In this document: positions 8,599-17,466 of the stretch, in pieces
How the letters are laid out: the number at the start of each line of letters is the position of its first letter
Numbering within the stretch: the first letter of the stretch is position 1
Assembly: GCF_000373625.1 (NCBI RefSeq)
Contig: NZ_KB891993.1
Coordinates: forward strand, 62,001-126,000
Source: Streptomyces sp. LaPpAH-108
Lineage (GTDB): Bacteria; Actinomycetota; Actinomycetes; Streptomycetales; Streptomycetaceae
Direction: 5' to 3'
DNA: 64,000 nucleotides
The notes under the pieces: model-generated
What the model was told of the DNA's origin: nothing
The model's input: the letters and a program-made list of their open reading frames with translations, nothing else
The model's database searches: none
Program-made: the position numbers and the translations under genes

Positions 8599-8644
8599 GG
8601 GCGGGTCCGGAGTTCCCCTTCACGGGGGCTCCGGGCCCGCCCGT
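8599..8644 (+). terminator. Hairpin terminator after csbD-like gene
   Basis: GGGCGGG and TCCGGAG pair with CTCCGGG and CCCGCCC around a G/C-rich loop; one mismatch. It starts 25 bases after the csbD-like stop, typical of streptomycete hairpin terminators without a U tract. Confidence 0.6.
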
Positions 8645-8833
8645 GTGTGCGGTTCCCGGCCAGGTACGCCGTCGTGCGCACGGCGCTGACCTGGGACGGA
8701 TGTCCGATCGGGCGATTGGTGGCCGGATGCTCTTGTCCGGCGGCACAGCGGGTAACCGCAACAGGGACGGCACGGCCCTCCGTGATCGCGAGGAAGGGAT
8801 CGGGGCGGCCCCTGAGGAGAAGGGCGACGACCC

Positions 8834-9304
8834 ATGGACCTCCCCTTCAGGACGCAGACGACGACGGGGACACGGTTGCCCGCGCGGACCGGCGCGGCAG
8901 CGGCGCCGCGCGTCAGGCGGGAGTGGGACGCCGGTGTGCCCTCGCTCTCCGAGGCGCGCGAGGCGGTGGGCGGCCTGCTGGCCCGGGTGCGGCCGGTTCC
9001 GGCTCGCCGGGTGGTGCAGGACGCTCAGCTGGTGGTCAGCGAGCTGGTGACCAACGCGTTCAAGCACGCGACGGGACCGTTCGCGCTGCTGCTTGAGCTG
9101 GCCCCGGACGGGAGCACGCTGCGCATCGGTGTCACGGACGGCTCCCCCGAACCGCCCCGGCCCCAGCCGCCGGACCCCGGGCGGATCGGCGGGCACGGGC
9201 TGCGGCTGGTGACGCTGCTGTGCGCCGCGCTGGAGGTCACCCCGCATCGCGGGGGCAAGCAGGTGACCGCGACGCTGCCCCTGACGGCCCCGCCCAAGCA
9301 CTGA
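8834..9304 (+). CDS. RsbW-like ATP-binding regulatory protein
   Basis: A 156-residue GHKL/HATPase_c protein. The N box (QLVVSELVTNAFKHA), the D-x-G element (GVTDGSPEPP) and the G2 glycine motif (GGHGLRLV) are all present. Such streptomycete proteins act like anti-sigma factor kinases, phosphorylating an anti-anti-sigma partner, though many have no known target. It is transcribed toward the MASE1 gene. The region 8645-8833 before it shows no obvious promoter. Confidence 0.85.
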   Translation: MDLPFRTQTTTGTRLPARTGAAAAPRVRREWDAGVPSLSEAREAVGGLLARVRPVPARRVVQDAQLVVSELVTNAFKHATGPFALLLELAPDGSTLRIGVTDGSPEPPRPQPPDPGRIGGHGLRLVTLLCAALEVTPHRGGKQVTATLPLTAPPKH

Positions 9305-9314
9305 GGAGCCCTGG

Positions 9315-10328
9315 TCAGGGCCCCCGGTTCGGCGGGGTGGGCCGGTCCGGGGCGTAGGGGGTGGAGGGCGCGGGCCTGGGCGGCGGGCCGTCGCCGGTGG
9401 TGAGGTGTTCCAGCACCTCGACCAGTTCCTGGCAGGCCCGCTCGACGGAGCGCCGGGTGTGGCGCTGCTCGGTGATCACAGCGGACAACAGGAGCGCGGT
9501 CAGCGCCATCGTGCCGTTGAAGCCCTGGAGTTTGGCCATGACCTGGACGCGGCTCAGTTCGGCGAACGCCCCGCTGCCCTCGGTGGCGGCTCCGGCGGCC
9601 AGCACCGAGGTGAGCAGCGCGCAGCCCACGCTGCCGGCCAGTTCGAACCGCAGCGCGCCCCAGATGATGACCGGGTAGACGAGGAACAGCAGGCTGAACG
9701 AGCTGTAGACGGCCAGCGGCACGACACAGCAGGCGGCCACGGCGAGGGCCAACGCCTCTTTCCAGCGGGTGGTCGGGGGTCTGCGCGCCTGGCGGAGCAG
9801 GAGCAGCAGCGGGGTGACGAGCAGGACGCCCATCGCATCGCCCACCCACCAGGCGAGCCAGACGGTCAGGAACGCGTGCGGGGGCAGCGCGTCGGTGGCC
9901 ACGAGCAGGGCGACGCCGGTGGTGGCGCTGATCAGCATGGCGCCCAGCGCGCCGAGGAACACCAGGGCGACGCCGTCGCGCAACCGGCTCAGATCGGTGC
10001 GGAAGCCGGTACGGCGCAGCAGCACCGCCGCGCACAGGGGTGCGGCGGTGTTGCCGAGGAGATAGCCGAGCGCGTAGGGCGCCGGGGTGTCGAGGTAGGC
10101 GACGATCAGGAACGCGCCGAGGGTGATCCCGGGCCAGCAGCGCAGTCCGAGGAGGAGCAGGGCGGCCACGGCGACGCCGGTCGGCGGCCAGATGGGGGTG
10201 ACGACGACGCCGTCCACGACGAGGCGGCGCATGAGCCCGAGCCAGCCCGCCGCGAAGTAGCAGGCGGCGACGGCCAGCATCTGGAGGGCCGGGCCGGCCG
10301 CCCGGCGCACGTCCAGGATTGCCACCAC
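9315..10328 (-). CDS. MASE1 domain integral membrane sensor
   Basis: A 337-residue protein with eight or so transmembrane segments and the MASE1 hallmark PIWPPTGVAVAALLL near residue 45, followed by GxxLGAFLI-like and GNTAAP elements. MASE1 is a membrane sensory module usually fused to histidine kinase, GGDEF or, in Streptomyces, SpoIIE phosphatase output domains. Here the helices end near residue 285 and only a short tail with no catalytic domain follows. The next gene upstream in the same direction is a soluble SpoIIE phosphatase, so sensor and output may work as separate proteins. The ligand is unknown. Confidence 0.8.
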   Translation of the reverse strand: MVAILDVRRAAGPALQMLAVAACYFAAGWLGLMRRLVVDGVVVTPIWPPTGVAVAALLLLGLRCWPGITLGAFLIVAYLDTPAPYALGYLLGNTAAPLCAAVLLRRTGFRTDLSRLRDGVALVFLGALGAMLISATTGVALLVATDALPPHAFLTVWLAWWVGDAMGVLLVTPLLLLLRQARRPPTTRWKEALALAVAACCVVPLAVYSSFSLLFLVYPVIIWGALRFELAGSVGCALLTSVLAAGAATEGSGAFAELSRVQVMAKLQGFNGTMALTALLLSAVITEQRHTRRSVERACQELVEVLEHLTTGDGPPPRPAPSTPYAPDRPTPPNRGP

Positions 10329-10474
10329 ATCAGCACTCTCACACCGGGGCTGTGCCCTCGGCCAGGCGAGAGGTGTGCGGAGCGGCCCTATGGCTGAACC
10401 GGCGGGGCCGTATGGACCCGAAGCGGCCGTCCCACGCGACGAACCGGTCGTCCCACGCGGCGCGGCGGCCCGTC

Positions 10475-11305
10475 CTACCCGGCTCCGTCCGGCCCGTCGT
10501 GGCCGACGACGAGCACAGCCGCGTCGTCCTCGTGCCCGATGTTCTCCGCGCCCTTGATCACCGCCGCGGCCAGCGCGTGCACCTCCAGGCCCGCGACGGC
10601 GGCGATGCCCGCGAGCCGTACGACCTGGTCGAGCCCCTCGTCGATGCTGAGCGAGGGGCCCTCCACCACGCCGTCGGTGAGCAGGACGAACACGCCCCCG
10701 GTGGTCAGCCGGTGCCGGGTGACGCGGTACTCCAGGCCGCCCTGGATGCCGAGCGGCGGTCCGCCGAGGTCGTGGACGATGCCGGACTTGCCGTCCGCGG
10801 TGGCCCAGACGAAGGGGATGTGTCCGGCCCGCGCGCTCTCCAGGACACCGGTGGCGGGGTCCAGGCGCAGGAAGGTGCAGGTGGCGAAGAGGTCGCTGCC
10901 GAGGGTGAGCAGCAGGTCGTTGGTGCGGGCGAGGAGTTCGCCGGGTTCGCTGGTGACAGAGGCCAGGGCGCGCAGGGCGGCCCGGACCTGGCCCATGAAG
11001 GCGGCGGCCTCGATGTTGTGGCCCTGGACGTCGCCGATGGACAGGCCGATGCGGCCGTCGGGCATGGCGAAGGCGTCGTACCAGTCGCCGCCGACATTGA
11101 GGCCCTGGTAGGCGGGGGCGTAGCGCACCGCCAGGTGCAGGCCGGGCAGGCGGGGCAGGTCACGGGGGAGCATGCCGCGTTGCAGGGCGATGGCCAGCTC
11201 GACCTGGGTGCGCTGCAGCTCCGCGCGCTCGCGCGCCTGTGCGGTGAGCGAGCCGAGTCGGGCCAGCAGTTCGTCGCCGTCGTCCGTGGAGCGCTTGCGG
11301 AACAT
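10475..11305 (-). CDS. PP2C-type (SpoIIE) protein phosphatase
   Basis: A 276-residue soluble serine phosphatase. The SpoIIE signature motifs are complete: GGDWYDAF near residue 75, GDVQGHNIEAA near 93, ARAGHIPF and LLTDGVVEG, with the aspartates that bind the two Mn/Mg ions. The first 45 residues form a probable coiled coil (SLTAQARERAELQRTQVELA). Family members dephosphorylate anti-anti-sigma (STAS) proteins in partner-switch circuits. It lacks PAS or GAF sensors and precedes the MASE1 gene by 146 bases in the same orientation, which suggests a split sensor/phosphatase unit. Confidence 0.88.
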   Translation of the reverse strand: MFRKRSTDDGDELLARLGSLTAQARERAELQRTQVELAIALQRGMLPRDLPRLPGLHLAVRYAPAYQGLNVGGDWYDAFAMPDGRIGLSIGDVQGHNIEAAAFMGQVRAALRALASVTSEPGELLARTNDLLLTLGSDLFATCTFLRLDPATGVLESARAGHIPFVWATADGKSGIVHDLGGPPLGIQGGLEYRVTRHRLTTGGVFVLLTDGVVEGPSLSIDEGLDQVVRLAGIAAVAGLEVHALAAAVIKGAENIGHEDDAAVLVVGHDGPDGAG

Positions 11306-11400
11306 CGGTCACTTCCGGCTGGGCGGAGACACCGAAACCGCCTTTTGGGTGGTTTGCTGGAGTCTTGTCGTCTCGTGGGGTGAATACCCGGTACGGCCGG

Positions 11401-11721
11401 TCACCGCACCTGTGAATCGATGCCCGTGATCACGGCGGGTCCGAGCGGCGCGGTGTGCTCGTCGAGTCCGGCGGCGCGCAGGGCGGAGTCGGCGAGGCTC
11501 CGGGCCTCCCGCTCGGCGTGCGGTCCGGTGTCCGCCTCGACGGTCAGGCGGAGGGTGAAGGTGTCGTCGTCGTTGACGGTGAGGGCGTCGAGGTCCTCGT
11601 CGCTGCCCATGGTGGTGGTGTGCGGGTCGGCGGGGCGCAGCGCCCGGCCGAGCCGTGCGCGGGCGTCGGGCTCGATCCCGTCGGTGAAGGTACCGGGGAC
11701 GGTGATGACGTACGTGGTCAT
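11401..11721 (-). CDS. Conserved hypothetical protein
   Basis: A 106-residue acidic protein with no family I recognise. It begins MTTYVITVPGTF and looks like a small single-domain alpha/beta protein. There is no signal peptide, membrane segment or cysteine. AGGAAAGG lies upstream of the ATG at good spacing, and codon use fits its neighbours, so it is probably real. It lies between the phosphatase and glycosyltransferase genes in the same orientation. Confidence 0.6.
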   Translation of the reverse strand: MTTYVITVPGTFTDGIEPDARARLGRALRPADPHTTTMGSDEDLDALTVNDDDTFTLRLTVEADTGPHAEREARSLADSALRAAGLDEHTAPLGPAVITGIDSQVR

Positions 11722-11793
11722 GGCGTTCCTTTCCTCGGGCCTGCCCTCCTACCCCGGATCGGGGACCTCGCACAGCCCTGCCGCCCGTACGGG

Positions 11794-13017
11794 TCACAGC
11801 GGCGCGTGTGCCACCACCATGACGTACGCGCCGTAGACCAGGGAGACGGCGGTCAGGGCGCCGCCGATCAGCAGGACCTGGGCGCGGCGCGGCCCCCAGG
11901 CGCGGGCGAGCGCCCGGGCGGGCGGGATGAGCAGCGGGAAGTCCGGCAGCAGGAAGCGCGGTTTGGAGGAGAAGGAGCCGGAGCCGCAGATCACGAGGAG
12001 GACGAGGACGCCGCTGAAGACCACGAGGACCAGCGGGGCGCGGTCCAGGCAGAGCAGTCCGAACAGGACAAGGGAGATCACGACGACGAGCAGGGCCACC
12101 GGGTAGACGAACTTCCCGCCGTGGGCGAAGAGGGCGCCGAGGAAGCGGACGGCGCCCGCGCCGAGGTCGAAGCGGGAGCCCCAGGCGCTCTGCACGGTGA
12201 AGTAGCCGCCGGGCACGTCGCCGGTGCGCAGGCCGACCCAGAGGACGTAGCCGAGCCAGCCGAGCGGGGAGATCAGGGCGCCGGTCCAGAGCGCGGGCGG
12301 CACCCGGCCGTGCCGGTGCCATGCCTCGTGGGCGGCGGCGACGCAGACGGCGACCGCCACGGCGAAGCCGGTGGGCCGGGCGAGCCCCGCGAGCAGGGCG
12401 AGCGCGCCCGCCCACAGCCAGCGGCGCCGCAGGACGCAGTACAGGGAGAAGGCGGCCAGGGCGGCGAAGAGGGATTCGGTGTAGGCGATCGTCAGCTCGA
12501 CGGCGTGCGGCAGGACGGCCCACAGCCCGACCAGGGCGGTGGCGGCGGCGCGGCCGTGCAGCAGGTGGCCGACGAGGTAGACGCCGTAGGCCGCGACGAG
12601 TGCGGCGGTCCAGGAGATCAGGAGTGCGGCGGCTCCGGGGACGAGCGGGAAGACCTGGGTGAGGGCCCTGATCAGCGCGGGGTAGAGCGGGAAGAAGGCC
12701 CAGTCGGTCTGGACGCCACCGCTCGGGGTGATCCAGATGAGGTTCCCGTAGCCGTGCTCGGCGATGTGCAGATACCAGCGGGCGTCCCAGGCGTGGGCGA
12801 GGTCGCGGACCAGGGGACGGCCCGCGAGGAGGTTGCCGATGATCACGGCGACGGTCCCGGCCAGCCGGACGCCGGTGAACAGCGCGAGGGCGGCCGGGGC
12901 GCCGTCCGGCATCCGGGCGCGGACGGCGCCGGGCAGCGCGCGGGCGCGCAGGGGACGGGCGCGCGGGGGACGGAGGGGGGCGACCGGCTCGGGCCGGGGC
13001 ACGGAGGGCGTGATCAC
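11794..13017 (-). CDS. PIG-V-like membrane glycosyltransferase
   Basis: A polytopic membrane protein of about 407 residues. The first luminal loop carries DARWYLHIAEHGYG and, soon after, WAFFPLYPALIR, the signature of PIG-V-type mannosyltransferases that use polyprenyl-phosphate sugars. About ten further helices follow. Streptomycete homologues are thought to glycosylate envelope components or secreted proteins. The GTG at 13017 removes an unconserved basic leader; the frame is open to 13083, so a start 22 codons earlier is possible. There is no clear ribosome site at either. Acceptor unknown. Confidence 0.75.
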   Translation of the reverse strand: MITPSVPRPEPVAPLRPPRARPLRARALPGAVRARMPDGAPAALALFTGVRLAGTVAVIIGNLLAGRPLVRDLAHAWDARWYLHIAEHGYGNLIWITPSGGVQTDWAFFPLYPALIRALTQVFPLVPGAAALLISWTAALVAAYGVYLVGHLLHGRAAATALVGLWAVLPHAVELTIAYTESLFAALAAFSLYCVLRRRWLWAGALALLAGLARPTGFAVAVAVCVAAAHEAWHRHGRVPPALWTGALISPLGWLGYVLWVGLRTGDVPGGYFTVQSAWGSRFDLGAGAVRFLGALFAHGGKFVYPVALLVVVISLVLFGLLCLDRAPLVLVVFSGVLVLLVICGSGSFSSKPRFLLPDFPLLIPPARALARAWGPRRAQVLLIGGALTAVSLVYGAYVMVVAHAPL

Positions 13018-13204
13018 GCACCGACCATGGTCACGCGGCCCGGGCGGTGCAATGCGCGAGCCGGGTGTCGCCCGCTCTTCCACCCTGATTCAGGAACGGA
13101 GGTCAGGTCCCCGTGCCCGGACCCCACCCCCCGGCAGCACTGTGAACAGGGAGAAGTAGGGTGTGTTCACCATATGAGCGCCGCCTAGCTCGAAAGATAG
13201 ATCT

Positions 13205-14659
13205 GTGACTGTCAACGACGACTCGTTCACGAACTGGAAGAACCGCGAGGAGATCGCGGAGTCGATGATCCCGATCATCGGGAAGCTGCACCGCGAGCGG
13301 GACGTGACCGTCCTGCTGCACAGCCGCTCCCTGGTGAACAAGTCGGTGGTCAGCATCCTCAAGACGCACCGTTTCGCCCGGCAGATCGCGGGCGCGGAGC
13401 TGTCGGTCACCGAGACCATGCCGTTCCTCCAGGCACTGGCCGGTCTCGACCTCGGGCCGTCCCAGATCGACCTCGGGATGCTCGCCGCGCTGTACCAGGC
13501 GGACGACCGGGGGCTGAGCGTGGCGGAGTTCACCGCCGAGGCGGTCGCCGGGGCCACCGGCGACGACAAGATCGAGCGCCGCGAGCCGCGTGACGTGGTG
13601 CTCTACGGCTTCGGCCGGATCGGTCGGCTCGTCGCCCGGCTGCTGATCGAGAAGGCCGGGTCGGGCAACGGGCTGCGGCTGCGCGCGGTCGTGGTGCGCG
13701 GGGGTGGCGCCCGGGCGGGCGGCGACCTGGTCAAGCGGGCCTCGCTGCTGCGCCGCGACTCGATCCACGGCCAGTTCCAGGGCACCATCACGGTGGACGA
13801 GGACGCGGGCACGATCGTGGCGAACGGCAACACGATCCAGGTGATCTACGCGGACGACCCGTCGGCCGTGGACTACACCGAGTACGGCATCCGGGACGCC
13901 ATCCTCATCGACAACACCGGCAACTGGCGTGATCGCGAGGGGCTGTCGAAGCATCTGCGGCCCGGCATCGACAAGGTCGTCCTGACCGCGCCCGGCAAGG
14001 GCGACGTGCCGAACATCGTGCACGGCGTGAACCACGACACGATCAAGCCGGACGAGCGCGTCCTGTCCTGCGCGTCCTGCACCACCAACGCCATCGTGCC
14101 GCCACTGAAGGCGATGGACGACGAGTTCGGTGTGCTGCGCGGCCATGTGGAGACGGTCCACTCCTTCACCAACGACCAGAATCTGCTGGACAACTACCAC
14201 AAGGCCGAGCGCCGGGGCCGGTCCGCGCCGCTCAACATGGTGATCACCGAGACCGGTGCCGCGTCCGCCGTCTCGAAGGCGCTGCCGGAGCTGAAGGCGC
14301 CGATCACCGGTAGCTCCATCCGGGTGCCGGTGCCGGACGTCTCGATCGCGATCCTGAACCTCCGGCTCGGCCGCGAGACCACCCGGGACGAGGTGCACGA
14401 CTACCTGCGCGAGGTGTCGCTGACCTCCCCGCTCAAGCGGCAGATCGACTTCACCACGGCGCCCGACGCGGTCTCCAGCGACTTCATCGGCTCGCGGCAC
14501 GCCTCGATCGTCGACGGCGGCGCCCTCAAGGTCGACGGGGACAACGCGATCCTCTACCTCTGGTACGACAACGAGTTCGGCTACTCCTGCCAGGTGGTCC
14601 GGATCGTCCAGCACGTGTCGGGGGTCGAGTACCCGACGTTCCCGGCGACCACGGTCTGA
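13205..14659 (+). CDS. gap: Glyceraldehyde-3-phosphate dehydrogenase, long form
   Basis: A 484-residue GAPDH with a 130-residue N-terminal extension before the usual Rossmann fold (GFGRIGRLVARLL near residue 135). The catalytic cysteine is C292 in SCASCTTN, followed by the usual histidine region (ETVHSFTNDQ) and the C-terminal WYDNEFGYSCQ motif. This long type occurs in Streptomyces alongside the standard glycolytic Gap and oxidises or re-forms glyceraldehyde-3-phosphate with NAD(P). The GTG at 13205 is preceded by GAAAGA. A very strong hairpin follows the stop. Confidence 0.9.
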   Translation: MTVNDDSFTNWKNREEIAESMIPIIGKLHRERDVTVLLHSRSLVNKSVVSILKTHRFARQIAGAELSVTETMPFLQALAGLDLGPSQIDLGMLAALYQADDRGLSVAEFTAEAVAGATGDDKIERREPRDVVLYGFGRIGRLVARLLIEKAGSGNGLRLRAVVVRGGGARAGGDLVKRASLLRRDSIHGQFQGTITVDEDAGTIVANGNTIQVIYADDPSAVDYTEYGIRDAILIDNTGNWRDREGLSKHLRPGIDKVVLTAPGKGDVPNIVHGVNHDTIKPDERVLSCASCTTNAIVPPLKAMDDEFGVLRGHVETVHSFTNDQNLLDNYHKAERRGRSAPLNMVITETGAASAVSKALPELKAPITGSSIRVPVPDVSIAILNLRLGRETTRDEVHDYLREVSLTSPLKRQIDFTTAPDAVSSDFIGSRHASIVDGGALKVDGDNAILYLWYDNEFGYSCQVVRIVQHVSGVEYPTFPATTV

Positions 14660-14692
14660 CGGTCCCACCGCGCACGCCCCGGCGATCCCCTT

Positions 14693-14733
14693 ACGACGGC
14701 CGCCGACCGGAAGCCCCGGTCGGCGGCCGTCGT
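14693..14733 (+). terminator. Perfect 18-bp-stem terminator
   Basis: ACGACGGCCGCCGACCGG (14693-14710) is exactly complementary to 14716-14733 around the loop AAGCC. It lies 34 bases past the GAPDH stop codon. Confidence 0.85.
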
Positions 14734-14762
14734 GCTACCTGGACCCTAATAGAGATTCGCGT

Positions 14763-14792
14763 TTGCCTAATAGCTTTAGGCACCCGCATAAT
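14763..14792 (+). promoter_or_regulatory. Promoter with embedded TetR operator
   Basis: A -35 TTGCCT (14763-14768) and a -10 CATAAT (14787-14792) are separated by 18 bases. Inside the spacer is the perfect inverted repeat TGCCTAA-TAGCT-TTAGGCA (14764-14782). Binding there would block RNA polymerase. The downstream tetR gene is the likely source of the repressor, giving autoregulation and control of the SGNH hydrolase. Confidence 0.7.
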
Positions 14793-14818
14793 CGTCCTGT
14801 CTTCCCAGGAGGTGTCCC

Positions 14819-15388
14819 ATGGCGCGTGCGGGTCTGAGCACGGAGCGGCTGGTCCGGGCCGGGGCGGAGCTGGCCGACGAGGCCGGGTTCGACCAGGTCA
14901 CGGTGTCGGCGCTGGCCCGGCGGTTCGACGTGAAGGTGGCGAGCCTGTACTCCCATGTGCGGGGCAACCACGATCTGCGCACCCGGATCGCACTGCTCGC
15001 ACTGGAGGAGCTGGCCGACCGCGCCGCCGAGGCGCTCGCGGGCCGGGCGGGCAAGGACGCCCTGACGGGCTTCGCGAACGCCTACCGCGACTACGCCCGC
15101 GCGCACCCCGGCCGCTTCGCCGCGGCCTCGTACCGGCTCGACCCGGAGGACGCCGCCGCGAGCGCGGGCGGACGGCACGCCCGGATGACCCGCGCGATCC
15201 TGCGCGGCTACGACCTCTCCGAACCCGAACAGACCCATGCGGTACGACTGTTGGGCAGCGTGTTCAGCGGCTGGGTCGGACTGGAGTCGGCGGGCGCCTT
15301 CGACCACAGCACGCCCGGCTCGCAGGAGTCCTGGGACCGCGGCCTCGACGCCCTGGACGCGCTGCTGCGCAACTGGCCGTCCGCCTGA
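14819..15388 (+). CDS. TetR family transcriptional regulator
   Basis: A 189-residue repressor with an N-terminal TetR helix-turn-helix (FDQVTVSALARRFDVKVASLYSHV, about residues 25-48) and a C-terminal WHG-type ligand-binding domain (AYRDYARAHPGRF...VFSGWVGLESAGAF). The ATG at 14819 has a near-perfect AGGAGGTG ribosome site. A palindromic operator sits in its promoter, so it probably represses itself. The SGNH hydrolase gene 54 bases downstream is probably in the same operon and may be its functional target. Ligand unknown. Confidence 0.88.
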   Translation: MARAGLSTERLVRAGAELADEAGFDQVTVSALARRFDVKVASLYSHVRGNHDLRTRIALLALEELADRAAEALAGRAGKDALTGFANAYRDYARAHPGRFAAASYRLDPEDAAASAGGRHARMTRAILRGYDLSEPEQTHAVRLLGSVFSGWVGLESAGAFDHSTPGSQESWDRGLDALDALLRNWPSA

Positions 15389-15442
15389 GCGACTTGGCCG
15401 CACGCCCCGAATCACACCCCCCTCTTCCGACAGGCAGCACCG

Positions 15443-16633
15443 ATGACCACCGTGTCCGACGACCTGACCACCACGCCCCTCACCGCCGGTCTCATACACG
15501 GCGCCCTCGAACTGGAGCGCACCGAGCGGGGGTTGCTCCCCCACCGGCTGCCCGCGCGGGCCCGCGCCCAGTGCGCCGACCCGCAGTTGCACCTGGTGGA
15601 GTCCCAACCGGCGGGCGTACGGCTGGTGTTCCGCACCCGTGCCACCACCGTCGAGCTGGACACCCTGCCCACCAAGCGGGTCTACGCCGGTGCGCCGCCA
15701 CGCCCCGAGGGCGTGTACGACCTGCTCGTGGACGGACGCCCGGCGGGCAGCACCTCCGTCCCGGGCGGGAACACCCTGCTGATCGACATGGCGGCCGGTA
15801 CCGCCGAGCACCACCCCGGCCCGGTGGGCACCGCGCGCTTCACCGGCCTGTCCCCCGAGGACAAGACCGTGGAGATCTGGCTGCCGCACAACGAGACCAC
15901 CGAACTGGTCGCGCTGCGCACCGACGCGCCCGTCACCGCCGTACGGGAGCGGGAGCGTCCGGTGTGGCTGCACCACGGCAGCTCGATCAGCCACGGCTCC
16001 GACGCCGCGTCCCCGACCGGCACCTGGCCCGCCGTCGCCGCCGGGCTCGGCGGGGTGGAGCTGATCAACCTCGGCCTCGGGGGCAGCGCCCTGCTTGACC
16101 CGTTCACCGCCCGCGCACTGCGGGACACGCCCGCCGACGTGATCAGCGTCAAGCTGGGCATCAACCTGGTCAACACCGATCTGATGCGGCTGCGCGCGTT
16201 CGGGCCCGCCGTGCACGGCTTCCTCGACACGATCCGCGAGGGTCACCCCGACACGCCGCTGCTCGTCGTCTCGCCGGTCCTGTGCCCGCTGCACGAGGAC
16301 ACGCCGGGACCGACGCTGCCCGACTTCACCGCGCTGAGCGAGGGACGGCTCGCGTTCCGGGCGGCCGGTGATCCGGCGGAGCGGGACCAGGGCAGGCTGA
16401 CCCTGAACGTGATCCGCGAGGAGCTGGCCCGCATCGTGCGCCAACGGGCCACCGAGGACCGCCACTTGCACCTTCTCGACGGGCGCGAGCTGTACGGCGC
16501 GGCCGACTTCGCGGAGCTGCCGCTGCCCGACGGGCTGCACCCGGACGCCGCGGCCCACCGGCGCATCGGGGAGCGCTTCGCCGCGCTGGCCTTCGCGCCG
16601 GGCGGCCCGCTGAGCACGCCGGCCGCCCGCTGA
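15443..16633 (+). CDS. SGNH/GDSL hydrolase with N-terminal beta domain
   Basis: A 396-residue esterase. The first 165 residues form a beta-rich domain like that of CE2-type carbohydrate esterases. The SGNH domain follows: block I LHHGSSISHG with nucleophile S181, block II LGLGGSALLD with the oxyanion glycine, block III GINLVNTD with its Asn, and the Asp-His pair in DGLHPDAAAH near residue 355. The usual GDS is GSS here, as in several actinobacterial homologues. No signal peptide is visible, so it acts in the cytoplasm on an unknown ester, possibly an acylated sugar or antibiotic. It is cotranscribed with tetR. Confidence 0.82.
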   Translation: MTTVSDDLTTTPLTAGLIHGALELERTERGLLPHRLPARARAQCADPQLHLVESQPAGVRLVFRTRATTVELDTLPTKRVYAGAPPRPEGVYDLLVDGRPAGSTSVPGGNTLLIDMAAGTAEHHPGPVGTARFTGLSPEDKTVEIWLPHNETTELVALRTDAPVTAVRERERPVWLHHGSSISHGSDAASPTGTWPAVAAGLGGVELINLGLGGSALLDPFTARALRDTPADVISVKLGINLVNTDLMRLRAFGPAVHGFLDTIREGHPDTPLLVVSPVLCPLHEDTPGPTLPDFTALSEGRLAFRAAGDPAERDQGRLTLNVIREELARIVRQRATEDRHLHLLDGRELYGAADFAELPLPDGLHPDAAAHRRIGERFAALAFAPGGPLSTPAAR

Positions 16634-16656
16634 GCACGCGGGTCGCTCGCTGAGCG

Positions 16657-17298
16657 TCACACCAGGTGCGCGAACACCACCAGGTTCTCGGTGTAGTCCT
16701 TGGCCGTGTGGTCGTAGTCGCCCGCGCAGGTGATCAGCCGCACCTCGGGGCGGGCCGCGTTGTCGTAGACGCGGTCGCTCGGGAAGTCGTCCTTCTCGAA
16801 GGTCTCGGCGCTGTCCACGACGAACTTCGCGGTGCGGCCGTCGGCGCGCTCGACGGTGAACCGGTCACCGGGGAGCAGGGCGTCGAGACCGGCGAAGACG
16901 GCGGCGGAGGTCTTCGTGTCCACGTGTCCGGCGATGACCGAGGTCCCCTTCTCACCGGGCGAGACGCCCTTGCTGTACCAGCCGACGAGGTTGGTGTTGT
17001 CGGCGGGCGGGGGCTCCAGGCGGCCGTCGGAGCCGAGGACGAGGGCGGTGAAGGGGGCGTTCACCCCGATCTTCGGGATGACCAGGCGGGTCGGCGCGGA
17101 CCGGGGCAGGGCCGGGCCCGCAGGGCCGGTGGCGGCCGTCGTACCGGCGGCGCGGGTCGCGCCCGGGACCGTGCCGGTGCCGTGATGGCCGCTGAGCACG
17201 CTGAGCACGAGGACGACGATCGCCACGCCCCACAGGGTCAGCCGGCCCCCGCGGGCGGCCTGTTCGTCGGCGCGGTGCGGGGAGGGATCTGCTGCCAT
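16657..17298 (-). CDS. Class F sortase
   Basis: A 213-residue membrane-anchored transpeptidase. One N-terminal helix (about residues 20-37) is followed by a Thr/Ala/Pro linker and the sortase barrel. The catalytic His is H125 (VIAGHVDT) and the Cys is C191 (RLITCAGDY). An Arg is normally expected in the following strand region; here the residue nine after the Cys is K200. Class F sortases are typical of actinobacteria and their substrates are poorly known. The ATG at 17298 has GAGGTGG 7 nt upstream. A surface protein gene lies just upstream in the same orientation and is the likely substrate. Confidence 0.88.
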   Translation of the reverse strand: MAADPSPHRADEQAARGGRLTLWGVAIVVLVLSVLSGHHGTGTVPGATRAAGTTAATGPAGPALPRSAPTRLVIPKIGVNAPFTALVLGSDGRLEPPPADNTNLVGWYSKGVSPGEKGTSVIAGHVDTKTSAAVFAGLDALLPGDRFTVERADGRTAKFVVDSAETFEKDDFPSDRVYDNAARPEVRLITCAGDYDHTAKDYTENLVVFAHLV

Positions 17299-17466
17299 CG
17301 GACACCACCTCACTCGGTCACGGCAGCGCGGTTCGGGACCGGGGCGCCGGCCGCCGGACCCCGAGGGGTACCGGCGGCCGTGGCCCCTGGCCCTGTCGCC
17401 GGACTCCCGTCGCCACGGCGGGCGGGCGCAGGGAGTCCGACGACAGGGGCGGGGAAGGCGAGTCGG

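Noticed and set aside
9315..11305. A frameshift splitting one MASE1-phosphatase gene
   Set aside because: The phosphatase precedes MASE1 in transcription order, opposite to known fusions, and both have plausible starts and ends.
14061..14090. GAPDH active site SCASCTTN as a damaging mutation
   Set aside because: The catalytic Cys and TTN are intact; Cys for Asn three residues earlier is likely normal for this long form.
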